From a virus: a DNA stretch of 20,274 nucleotides. The DNA lies in the IMG/VR virus record IMGVR_UViG_3300021389_001811, positions 1 through 20,274 of that record, one strand, 5' to 3'. This document shows, one piece after another, positions 12,505 to 20,098 of the stretch. Every line of letters begins with the position of its first letter. Within the stretch, counting starts at the first letter, position 1. The notes under the pieces are model-generated. The model worked only from the letters and a program-made list of their open reading frames with translations, was not told the DNA's origin and ran no database searches. The position numbers and the translations under genes are program-made.

Positions 12505-14980
12505 AAATGTAATTGAACACAAAGGTAAACTTCTTATTCGTGGTGTCTTAAACGGCAAAGAGTATAAAGAAAAGATTGATTTCGGTCCTACTTTATATTG
12601 TCTGACACAAGAGCATTCAGTTTATAAAACACTACAAGGCCAGTTTCTAAAACCTATTGAGTTTACTAATATAAGTGCAGCTCGTAGATTTCGTAAAGAA
12701 GTTGCCACACAAAATTCGCCAGTATATGGCCTAGAAAGATATCACTATCAATATATCGGTCAAGAATATCCAACCGAGATTGAGTGGGATAAGGAAAATA
12801 TTAAAATCTTTACCCTTGATATCGAAACAACTTGTGAAGGAGGTTTTCCAGATGTCGAAGACCCACAAGAACAGTTGTTATGTATCACAGTAAAGAATCA
12901 ATCTAATAAACAAATCATTACATGGGGTGTTGGTAAGTTTGTAACTGACCGACCAGATGTAACTTATGTCGAATGTAAAGACGAAAAACAATTGATGTTT
13001 GAGTTTATGAAATTCTGGATTAAAAATTATCCAGATGTTATCACAGGTTGGAACACCAAGTTTTTTGACTTACCATATTTGATGAATAGAATTAAACTGA
13101 TTGCAGGTGATAAAGTTGCAAACAGAATGTCGCCTTGGAATTTAATCAATAGAGGTGAAGTTGTTACACATGGTAAAGTACAAACTGTTTACAATCTATA
13201 TGGTATTTCTATGTTAGATTACCTTGACTTGTATAAGTGGTTTATTCCTACAAGACAAGAGAGTTATAGACTAGACTTTATTGGTGAACTAGAACTTGGT
13301 CGTGGTAAAGATGACGCAGGTTATGATACATTTAAAGATTGGTATACAAAAGACTTTCAATCGTTTGTTGATTACAATATTCAAGATGTTGAAATCGTTG
13401 ACGCCTTAGAAGATAAACTAGGTCTTATTGACCTGTCACTTACTGTTGCATATGATTCAAAGGTAAACTATGATGATATATTCTCACAAGTTAGAGTGTG
13501 GGATACCTTGATTGCAAATCATCTTATGCAAAAGAATATATGTGTACCACCAAGAGAAGAGAATAGTAAAGAAACAAAATACGAAGGCGCTTATGTAAAA
13601 GAACCAATCATTGGTGGCCATGACTGGATTGTTTCGTTTGATATTAATTCTCTATATCCACATATTATTATTCAATACAATATTTCGCCTGAAAAGATAC
13701 TTGGTGAATCATCACACGGTGTCAATGTTAATAAAATGATTGACATGAAAGTACCACTTAACTATCTTAAAACAGAGGGTGCATGTTTAACACCAAACGG
13801 TGCCAAGTTTAAGAATGATAGTCAAGGTTTTCTTCCTGAAATGATGGAGAAAATGTACAATGAAAGAGTTGTATTCAAACAAAGAATGTTGAAGGCGAAA
13901 GCCGAGTATCAAAAGACTAAAGACCCTAAACTTGTCAAAGAGATTGCAAGGTGTCACAATATTCAATGGTCAAAGAAGATTGCCTTGAACTCAGCTTATG
14001 GTGCAGTTGGTAATCAATACTTTAGATACTATGATGTACGACAGGCAAGTGGTATTACAACGGCTGGTCAGTTTATTATTCGTTTCATTGAGAAGAAAGT
14101 GAATGAATATCTAAATCAAATACTACAAACAAAAGGTGAAGTAGATTATATTGTTGCGTCTGATACTGATAGTATCTATGTTCGTTTTGGTAAACTAGTA
14201 GAGAAAACTTGTGAGGGTAAATCGAGAGAACAGATTATTGATTTTCTTGGTAAGGTCTGTGACAATAAGATTGAACCATATATTGAAAAGTGTTTTGAAG
14301 AGTTAGCAGATTATTCTAATGCATTTAAAAATGCCATGGTAATGAAACGAGAAGTAATTGCCAACAAAGGTATATGGGTTGCAAAGAAAAGATATATGTT
14401 AAATGTTCTTGATGACGAGGGTGTTAGACTTGCCGAACCTAAACTTAAACTTATGGGTATTGAGGCAGTTAAATCATCTACACCACAAGTTTGTCGTGGT
14501 AAGATTAAAGAGGCAATCAAGGTCATCATGGGTAAAGAAGAAACAGATTTACATAAACTTGTTGCAGATTTTAGAAAAGAGTTTATGACATTGCCGGCAG
14601 AATCAATTGCCTTTCCTAGAAGTTGTAACAATCTTAAAAAGTATAGAGATAGTGCAAACATCTTTATCAAAGGCACACCAATACATGTGAAAGGTGCATT
14701 GGTTTATAACTATCAAATACATAGACTTGGTCTACAAAGTAAATATCCTCTTATACAAGAAGGAGATAAGATTAAGTTTATTAAATTGAAACCTGCTAAT
14801 CCATTTAAATTTGATGTGATTAGTTATATGACAACTCTACCTGAAGAGTTTAAACTACAAGAGTATATCGACTATGATATACAATTTCAAAAGACTTTCC
14901 TTGACCCTATGCGTTTCATTCTGGATGCTGTGAATTGGAAAGATGAACCACAAGCAACATTGGAGGCATTCTTTGGATAA
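12491..14980 (+). CDS. 43: DNA polymerase, family B (gp43)
   Basis: The 829-residue replicative polymerase, somewhat shorter than T4 gp43. The 3'-5' exonuclease motifs are FTLDIETT (D110, E112), TGWNTKFFDLPYL, and YNIQDVEIV. The polymerase motifs are DINSLYPHI (A, D384), KIALNSAYGAVGN (B), and ASDTDSIYV (C, D558 and D560). All catalytic acids are present and the chain is unbroken, with no intein or split. It overlaps the ferredoxin gene by 14 nt and has AGATG context with little ribosome binding site, so it is likely coupled or RegA-sensitive. Its last codons encode the GGAGG that serves the next gene. It acts with gp45, 44, 62 and 41 from this window. Confidence 0.97.
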   Translation: MNFYKNVIEHKGKLLIRGVLNGKEYKEKIDFGPTLYCLTQEHSVYKTLQGQFLKPIEFTNISAARRFRKEVATQNSPVYGLERYHYQYIGQEYPTEIEWDKENIKIFTLDIETTCEGGFPDVEDPQEQLLCITVKNQSNKQIITWGVGKFVTDRPDVTYVECKDEKQLMFEFMKFWIKNYPDVITGWNTKFFDLPYLMNRIKLIAGDKVANRMSPWNLINRGEVVTHGKVQTVYNLYGISMLDYLDLYKWFIPTRQESYRLDFIGELELGRGKDDAGYDTFKDWYTKDFQSFVDYNIQDVEIVDALEDKLGLIDLSLTVAYDSKVNYDDIFSQVRVWDTLIANHLMQKNICVPPREENSKETKYEGAYVKEPIIGGHDWIVSFDINSLYPHIIIQYNISPEKILGESSHGVNVNKMIDMKVPLNYLKTEGACLTPNGAKFKNDSQGFLPEMMEKMYNERVVFKQRMLKAKAEYQKTKDPKLVKEIARCHNIQWSKKIALNSAYGAVGNQYFRYYDVRQASGITTAGQFIIRFIEKKVNEYLNQILQTKGEVDYIVASDTDSIYVRFGKLVEKTCEGKSREQIIDFLGKVCDNKIEPYIEKCFEELADYSNAFKNAMVMKREVIANKGIWVAKKRYMLNVLDDEGVRLAEPKLKLMGIEAVKSSTPQVCRGKIKEAIKVIMGKEETDLHKLVADFRKEFMTLPAESIAFPRSCNNLKKYRDSANIFIKGTPIHVKGALVYNYQIHRLGLQSKYPLIQEGDKIKFIKLKPANPFKFDVISYMTTLPEEFKLQEYIDYDIQFQKTFLDPMRFILDAVNWKDEPQATLEAFFG

Positions 14981-15365
14981 TCCTGTTAACATAAGCGGAC
15001 AATTACTAGAGGACAAAGTTGAAACTTATTGTAGAGAAAATAACATTAGTTATAAAAGAGCCAGGTCTGGCGAACATGCAATAGATTTTATTATTGAAAG
15101 TAGTAGAGGTAAAATATTTGCCGATTGTACTAATCAAAATTCAGGTGGTAGTGTAGAAGAAAAATTACCACACAAACTATGGAAATACTTTAAGAAATAT
15201 CAATATAGAAATGTGTACATTATAAAAGGCGACCATAAAATATCTAAAAGTGTATTAGACCATTGTAATGAAATGGCAAGAGGATATAATTTCGATTTAC
15301 ATTTTGTAAACTATGAACAGTTTACGAATAACTTAACAGCTAAAGAGGAGAGTTTCTTTGGCTGA
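14973..15365 (+). CDS. PD-(D/E)XK nuclease-like protein
   Basis: A 130-residue protein with the strand pattern of the PD-(D/E)XK nuclease superfamily: an N-terminal helix (LEDKVETYCRENN), then EHAIDFII (D38), then KIFADCTNQNSGGSVEEK (D51). The usual D/E-x-K is read as D51-C-T53 here, so the catalytic lysine is missing or moved; the following NQNSGG...EEKLPHKLWKY block is like the helix after the K strand in active members. It may be a structure-specific nuclease or an inactive derivative. The preferred start is TTG 14973, because GGAGG lies 6 nt upstream and it overlaps the polymerase stop by only 8 nt; an in-frame ATG at 14943 would add ten residues. It ends overlapping the methyltransferase start. 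Confidence 0.55.
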   Translation: MDNPVNISGQLLEDKVETYCRENNISYKRARSGEHAIDFIIESSRGKIFADCTNQNSGGSVEEKLPHKLWKYFKKYQYRNVYIIKGDHKISKSVLDHCNEMARGYNFDLHFVNYEQFTNNLTAKEESFFG

Positions 15366-15894
15366 TTTCCCAACCAAAAAATATGGAGTGATATATGCTG
15401 ACCCGCCTTGGCAATTTAAACTTAGGTCCGATAAAGGCAAGGATAAAAGTCCTGAAAGACACTATCCTGTGCTTAGCCTTACTGACATTTGTAGGTTACC
15501 TGTTGACACAATTACTGAGGACAATGCAGTCCTTTTAATGTGGGTATGTGACCCTATGTTAGACCAGGCGTTTAAAGTTATAGACGCCTGGGGTTTCACT
15601 TTTAAAACAGTTGGTTTTACATGGGCAAAAACGAATCGAAAGAAGTTAGGATTTTTTACAGGTCTAGGTTACTGGACAAGAGGCAATCCTGAAATGTGTT
15701 TACTTGCAACCAAAGGTAGACCAAAAAGAAAAGCTATGGATGTGGCACAATTGGTGGTATCACAACGAGGTAGACATTCCGAAAAACCACTATTACACAA
15801 AGAGATAGAAAGACTTGTGGATGGTCCATACATTGAATTATTTGCGAGAAAAAAACCTTATGATAATTGGGACTATTGGGGTAACGAAGTTTGA
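15358..15894 (+). CDS. MT-A70 family N6-adenine methyltransferase
   Basis: A 178-residue methyltransferase of the MT-A70 family, which transfers a methyl group from S-adenosylmethionine to N6 of adenine in DNA or RNA. The catalytic motif is DPPW at 15-18 (YADPPWQFK). Also seen are HYPVLSLTDICRLPV, VLLMWVCDPML, the signature GYWTRGNPEMCLLATKG, and SEKP near the C-terminal third. The target sequence cannot be read from the protein. It starts at TTG with GAGGAG a few bases upstream, both inside the end of the preceding gene (8-nt overlap). It closes the long replication run: a new promoter begins 3 nt after its stop. A role in protecting phage DNA from host restriction is plausible, especially given the GATC depletion, but is inference. 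Confidence 0.9.
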   Translation: MADFPTKKYGVIYADPPWQFKLRSDKGKDKSPERHYPVLSLTDICRLPVDTITEDNAVLLMWVCDPMLDQAFKVIDAWGFTFKTVGFTWAKTNRKKLGFFTGLGYWTRGNPEMCLLATKGRPKRKAMDVAQLVVSQRGRHSEKPLLHKEIERLVDGPYIELFARKKPYDNWDYWGNEV

Positions 15895-15896
15895 GC

Positions 15897-15925
15897 TTGA
15901 CATTAGCGATACTTTCTGTTATAAT
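15897..15925 (+). promoter_or_regulatory. Consensus sigma70-type promoter for the second DUF4338 gene
   Basis: TTGACA (15897-15902), 17-bp spacer, TATAAT (15920-15925): a full consensus match. It starts 3 nt after the methyltransferase stop, in the shared context GCTTGACATTA. Transcript start near 15932 leaves a leader of about 35 nt. Confidence 0.92.
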
Positions 15926-15966
15926 GATACTCTTATTACCAACAATTTTATTATGGATATGGAACA

Positions 15967-17064
15967 ATGAAGACCCTAAGTAGAGAACATGCCTTACATG
16001 TGGCTAATATATTCTCAGACTACTTTGATAAGTTTAGTCGTATAGACCAGTATATGCGTGACCAGAAAATGGCACAGATTGAAACTATACCGACTTCTCT
16101 GCCAGGTATGGGTTTAGATACAGAATTATTTGACGATTTTACCATGTCACCACAGGTCATGGATTTACAAATGGTTGAACTAGATAATCATACATGGGAC
16201 ACCTGTATTAATATGATATCAAGTCATAGTAATATGGTCAGTATTCCAGGTAAAAGTTTAAAACTTGCCGTAAAAGAAATGAACACAGGTAAGTATGTTG
16301 GTTTTATGAGATTTGGTTCGCCAGTTATTAACATGAGACCTAGAAATGTTTTATTAGGTAATGTACCTGATTTGCCTGTCTTTAACAAGACGGCTATTAT
16401 GGGTTTTGTAATTGTACCAGCACAACCATTCGGTTATAATTATCTTGGTGGTAAATTATTGGCTGCCTTGTGTTGTTCACATCAAGTAAGAGAGATGTTG
16501 AACAAGAAGTATGATATGAATTTAGTTATGTTTGAAACCACTAGTTTATATGGTAACAGTAAATCTGCTAGTCAATATGATGGTATGAAACCCATGTTGA
16601 AAAATAGAGGTTTAACTGATAGTGATTTTATACCAATGATACATGGTAAACCATTTAAAGATATGTTAGATTATGTTGAAGATAAAATTGGTGTCTTTAT
16701 TAAAGAAGACGCTTCAAGTAGAAAGTTAAAAATTACAACTGCTATACAAGGTCTAGTAAAGAAAGCACTAGATGGTGATGACCTAGAAAAATTTAAGACT
16801 ACAATTATTAATGCAAAAAAACTTACCGAACAGAAGCGTTATTATGTATCAAATTATGGTATAGAAAACTATATAGATATAGTAAATGGTAAGACAGATA
16901 AGATTGTCAGAGCACCAAACTACGATAGATTCCATGATAACGAACTAATAGAATGGTGGAGAAAGATGGCTACCAAAAGATTTGACAATCTAAATAGTGA
17001 TGGTCGTTTACGAAATGACCTTGAAATATGGACAAAAGAAAGTGATATTGACATTATCAGATGA
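15967..17064 (+). CDS. DUF4338/DruA-like protein, intact second copy
   Basis: A 365-residue paralogue of the truncated protein at the left edge. About 95 N-terminal residues are mostly helical in character. The shared core then begins: LKLAVKEMNTGKYVGFM, PRNVLLG, AIMGFVIVPAQPFGYNYLGG, KLLAALCCSHQVREML, MFETTSLYGNSKSASQYDG, and LIEWWRKMATKRFDNL near the end. In the DUF4338 family, DruA acts in the Druantia defence system with a large helicase, DruE; no such helicase is here. The strand-helix-strand order with a glycine-rich turn (PFGYNYLGGK) recalls GNAT folds. It has its own consensus promoter and only a modest GGA ribosome binding site. It could modify DNA, or mimic or block a host DruA. Family call moderately sure. 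Confidence 0.6.
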   Translation: MKTLSREHALHVANIFSDYFDKFSRIDQYMRDQKMAQIETIPTSLPGMGLDTELFDDFTMSPQVMDLQMVELDNHTWDTCINMISSHSNMVSIPGKSLKLAVKEMNTGKYVGFMRFGSPVINMRPRNVLLGNVPDLPVFNKTAIMGFVIVPAQPFGYNYLGGKLLAALCCSHQVREMLNKKYDMNLVMFETTSLYGNSKSASQYDGMKPMLKNRGLTDSDFIPMIHGKPFKDMLDYVEDKIGVFIKEDASSRKLKITTAIQGLVKKALDGDDLEKFKTTIINAKKLTEQKRYYVSNYGIENYIDIVNGKTDKIVRAPNYDRFHDNELIEWWRKMATKRFDNLNSDGRLRNDLEIWTKESDIDIIR

Positions 17065-17067
17065 CGC

Positions 17068-17096
17068 TTGACATTAACATCAAACTATGGTATATT
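17068..17096 (+). promoter_or_regulatory. Sigma70-type promoter for uvsX
   Basis: TTGACA (17068-17073), 17-bp spacer, TATATT (17091-17096), beginning 3 nt after the preceding stop, again in context GCTTGACATTA. A second TTGACATTA stands 20 nt upstream at 17048 but has no matching -10. Confidence 0.82.
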
Positions 17097-17117
17097 ATAC
17101 ACAACTAAGGAGAAAAT

Positions 17118-18143
17118 ATGAGCAATTTTTTAAAAGATATTATTAAAGAAACTGGCAATGAATATGCTGGTTTAGTAAGTGAGGGTGTTGATTCGGCAGA
17201 TGTAACAAGTTTCATTGACACAGGCTCATATTCGTTTAACGCATTACTATCAGGCAGTATATATGGTGGTATGCCAGGTAATAAGATTACAGCAATCGCA
17301 GGTGAAGCTGCTACAGGTAAAACATTCTTTGCATTAGGTATTTGTAAAAGTTTTTTAGACATGAACAAAGAAGCAGGTGTCATTTACTTTGAATCAGAGG
17401 GTGCAATCTCAAAGAGTATGATTGAGAGTAGAGGAGTTGATTCAACTAGAATGGTAATTGTTCCTGTTGCAACAGTACAAGAATTCAGAGCTCAAGCAAT
17501 TAAAGTAATTGAAAAATATTTAGAACAACCAGAAGACAAAAGAAAACCATTGATGTTTGTATTAGATAGTTTAGGTATGTTATCGACTACAAAAGAAATG
17601 GAAGATACAGCTGCTGGTAAAGAAACAAGAGATATGACAAGGTCACAAATTGTCAAATCTACATTCAGAGTTTTAACACTTAAATTAGGAAAGGCAAACA
17701 TTCCTATGATAATGACCAATCACACATATGATGTTATTGGTTCTATGTTCCCACAAAAAGAAATGGGTGGCGGTTCAGGTTTGAAGTACGCTGCCTCATC
17801 AATCATCTACCTAGGTAAAAGAAAAGACAAAGACGGTACCGAAGTTGTAGGTAATATTATACATTGTAAAAATTACAAGTCAAGGTTAACAAAAGAAAAC
17901 GCTCAAATTGATGTGAAACTAACATACAAAACAGGATTAGATAGACACTACGGCCTATTAGAATTAGGTGAAGAAGCTGGTGTATTTAAGAAAGTATCTA
18001 CAAGATATGAAATGCCTGATGGTACAAAAGTATTTGGTAAGAGTATCAATGAGAATCCAGATAAGTATTTTACAAAAGAGGCATTAGATAAGATTGATGA
18101 ACACACAAAAAGAAAATTCACATACGGACAAGACGAAGAGTAG
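17118..18143 (+). CDS. uvsX: UvsX RecA-like recombinase
   Basis: A 341-residue strand-exchange recombinase of the T4 UvsX group. It coats single-stranded DNA and drives recombination-dependent replication and repair. Walker A is GEAATGKT (62-69, K68), Walker B is [11 protein letters not shown], and the L2-like region follows [14 protein letters not shown] with the Gly-rich [11 protein letters not shown] segment. Length is a little short of T4 UvsX because the C-terminal acidic tail is small (YGQDEE). A clean AAGGAG (17107-17112) precedes the ATG, and it has its own promoter. The unknown small gene that follows overlaps its end by 47 nt, then gp41 helicase, keeping the T4 uvsX-40-41 type of grouping. 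No intron or split. Confidence 0.95.
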   Translation: MSNFLKDIIKETGNEYAGLVSEGVDSADVTSFIDTGSYSFNALLSGSIYGGMPGNKITAIAGEAATGKTFFALGICKSFLDMNKEAGVIYFESEGAISKSMIESRGVDSTRMVIVPVATVQEFRAQAIKVIEKYLEQPEDKRKPLMFVLDSLGMLSTTKEMEDTAAGKETRDMTRSQIVKSTFRVLTLKLGKANIPMIMTNHTYDVIGSMFPQKEMGGGSGLKYAASSIIYLGKRKDKDGTEVVGNIIHCKNYKSRLTKENAQIDVKLTYKTGLDRHYGLLELGEEAGVFKKVSTRYEMPDGTKVFGKSINENPDKYFTKEALDKIDEHTKRKFTYGQDEE

Positions 18144-18426
18144 AAGATATACCTTTGCTCAAAAAGAGGGCACAGATTATTCTTGTATCAAGTTAACCGA
18201 GGGTAAATTTAAAGATGTAATTTACCACTACGGTAGAGTTGCGTTTGCACCTGAGTCCGAGGCAAAACCTGATGGCAAGTTGCCAATGAAATTTGATTAT
18301 ACAATTGATAAAAATCCTAACAATCTAATCCTGCTTGACAATTCTGAGTTTATAGATTATATTGGTGATATTTTATTAGAACTACTGGAGGAGAAACTAA
18401 AAGATGGTACAGCAATCACGGATTGA
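18097..18426 (+). CDS. Small unknown protein between uvsX and 41
   Basis: I do not recognise a family. The chain is about 109 residues. The N-terminal 20 are Lys/Arg-rich ([11 protein letters not shown]), the middle reads as strands ([20 protein letters not shown]), and the C-terminus is an acidic-hydrophobic helix ([17 protein letters not shown]). It stands where T4 has gene 40, but I see no membrane segment and no clear similarity. The start is uncertain: the ATG at 18097 (or TTG at 18094) gives a 47-nt overlap with uvsX, and no ATG, GTG or TTG exists in frame soon after the uvsX stop. AGAGG lies 16 nt upstream, too far for a good site. It overlaps the helicase gene by 23 nt, and the helicase ribosome binding site GGAGGAG is inside it. 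Confidence 0.65.
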   Translation: MNTQKENSHTDKTKSRRYTFAQKEGTDYSCIKLTEGKFKDVIYHYGRVAFAPESEAKPDGKLPMKFDYTIDKNPNNLILLDNSEFIDYIGDILLELLEEKLKDGTAITD

Positions 18427-19771
18427 AAATACAATACTAGCTAGCCTCTTCTATAATGAAGACTATACTAGAAAAGTTTTGCCGTTTATTAAAGAAGAAT
18501 ACTTTAGTAATCGTGTAGAACAGTTATTATTTGGTGAAGTATTTACATTCGTTGAGAAGTACAATAATCTTCCTACAAAAGACGCCATTCTAATTGAACT
18601 GAATAGTAGAAGAGATATCAATGAAGAAGAACTACAACATCTAAAAGATTATGTTGTTGCTATTGAGAATACAGAATCAGATGACCAATGGTTACTTGAA
18701 ACTACAGAGAAGTTTTGTAAAGACCGTGCTGTACACAATGCTGTGTTGGCTGGTATTAAAATATTAGATAACAAAGATAAGAAACAATCGCCAGAGGCAA
18801 TACCACATATTCTATCAGAGGCATTGTCCGTATCATTTGACAAGTCAGTTGGTCACGATTACATTGAAGACGCTGAAGCTAGATTTAAATTCTATCATAC
18901 AAAAGAAAAAAGATATCAGTTTGATTTAGATTACATGAATAGAATTACCAAAGGTGGTGTTCCAAGTAAGACATTGAATATTGCTCTTGCTGGTACTGGT
19001 GTTGGTAAGTCCTTGTTTATGTGTCATGTTGCGTCAAGTTATTTGTTACAAGGTCTTAATGTATTGTATATCACACTAGAGATGGCAGAGGAAAGAATTG
19101 CAGAAAGAATTGACGCAAACTTACTAGATGTTACTATGGAAGATTTACATGATATGCCTCAACAATTGTATGATGGCAAGATTAAAAAATTAAGAGAGAA
19201 GACACAAGGTCAACTTATTATCAAAGAATATCCAACAGCGTCTGCTCATAGTGGTCACTTCAAGTCTTTGATTAATGAACTAGCATTGAAGAAGTCTTTT
19301 AAACCTGATGTTATCTTTATTGATTATCTAAACATTTGTGCTAGTGCTAGATTTAAGGGTGGTAATATATCATCTTACTTCTACATCAAAGCAATTGCTG
19401 AAGAGTTAAGAGGTTTGGCTGTAGAAGCTAATGTGCCAATCTTTAGTGCAACACAAACAACTAGAACTGGTTTTGTAAGTACAGACTTAGGTCTTGAAGA
19501 TACCTCAGAATCTTTTGGTCTTCCGGCAACTGCTGACTTTATGTTTGCCTTGATGTCAAATGAAGAACTAGAACAACTAGGTCAGATGAAAGTAAAACAA
19601 TTGAAGAATAGATATAATGACCCAAGCGTAAACAGAGCATTCATTATTGGTGTTGACAGGTCTAAAATGAGATTGTATGATGTACAACAATCAAGCCAAA
19701 ACATTGTTGATTCAGGTCAAGTAGAAGAAAAAGAGGATGCTTATAATAAGTTTAGTGATTTTAAATTGTAG
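18404..19771 (+). CDS. 41: Replicative DNA helicase (gp41, DnaB type)
   Basis: A 455-residue hexameric helicase of the DnaB/gp41 family, close in length to T4 gp41. The N-terminal 150 residues match the primase-interacting helical domain ([16 protein letters not shown]). The RecA-like motor follows: Walker A is GTGVGKS (197-203, K202), then VLYITLEMAEERIAERIDAN, and the Walker B strand VIFIDYLNI. ATQTTRTGF carries the H3-type glutamine and arginine, and LKNRYNDP resembles the C-terminal arginine-finger segment. It unwinds the fork for gp43. A GGAGGAG ribosome binding site precedes the ATG with about ten bases between. No primase (gp61) is seen up to the right edge. Confidence 0.95.
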   Translation: MVQQSRIENTILASLFYNEDYTRKVLPFIKEEYFSNRVEQLLFGEVFTFVEKYNNLPTKDAILIELNSRRDINEEELQHLKDYVVAIENTESDDQWLLETTEKFCKDRAVHNAVLAGIKILDNKDKKQSPEAIPHILSEALSVSFDKSVGHDYIEDAEARFKFYHTKEKRYQFDLDYMNRITKGGVPSKTLNIALAGTGVGKSLFMCHVASSYLLQGLNVLYITLEMAEERIAERIDANLLDVTMEDLHDMPQQLYDGKIKKLREKTQGQLIIKEYPTASAHSGHFKSLINELALKKSFKPDVIFIDYLNICASARFKGGNISSYFYIKAIAEELRGLAVEANVPIFSATQTTRTGFVSTDLGLEDTSESFGLPATADFMFALMSNEELEQLGQMKVKQLKNRYNDPSVNRAFIIGVDRSKMRLYDVQQSSQNIVDSGQVEEKEDAYNKFSDFKL

Positions 19772-19774
19772 TAT

Positions 19775-20059
19775 ATGGTAAAGACTAGAAAAAAACAAAA
19801 AGTAAGATTTCATAAAGGCGATAAGAGACCAGGTGGAGGTTTAAGTAAAGAATTGAGTTACACAGTTGAAATGATTAAAGAGGGTAGAAAAATATTATGG
19901 CATGTAATAGAAGACCCTACAAAAAATATTGTTGGTAAATACTTCTTTGAAGAAGACGCTAACCAACTTGCAGATTTCCAAAATGAACATAAAGTCTGGA
20001 CAGAAAACGGTGGTATACCAAAATTTCTGTGGAACTGGACAGCAGGTTCTTACTCCTAA
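19775..20059 (+). CDS. Small unknown protein after the helicase
   Basis: A 94-residue protein of unknown function. The first 20 residues are strongly basic (MVKTRKKQKVRFHKGDKRP), followed by a Gly turn. The rest alternates strands and helices with many aromatics: EGRKILWHVIEDPTKNIVGK, YFFEEDANQLADFQNEHKVW, and a C-terminal WNW motif. The mixture of a basic tail and a compact aromatic-rich domain would suit nucleic-acid binding, but I cannot name a family. It starts 3 nt after the helicase stop and has no visible ribosome binding site, so translation should depend on gp41. Its position in the uvsX-41 transcript suggests a replication role; that is inference. The downstream gene has a good ribosome binding site of its own. 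Confidence 0.7.
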   Translation: MVKTRKKQKVRFHKGDKRPGGGLSKELSYTVEMIKEGRKILWHVIEDPTKNIVGKYFFEEDANQLADFQNEHKVWTENGGIPKFLWNWTAGSYS

Positions 20060-20098
20060 CACTTGCCAGAAACCCCTAAATAGTATAAGGAGTTTTAA

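Noticed and set aside
15924-15983. Hydrophobic 19-residue frame (MILLLPTILLWIW...) before the second DUF4338 gene
   Set aside because: Its ATG lies inside the -10 box, so the promoter's own transcript lacks it, and there is no ribosome binding site.
1036-18843. Minus-strand frames of 60 to 120 codons across the window
   Set aside because: Each lies opposite a well-supported + strand gene, without a ribosome binding site or recognisable domain.
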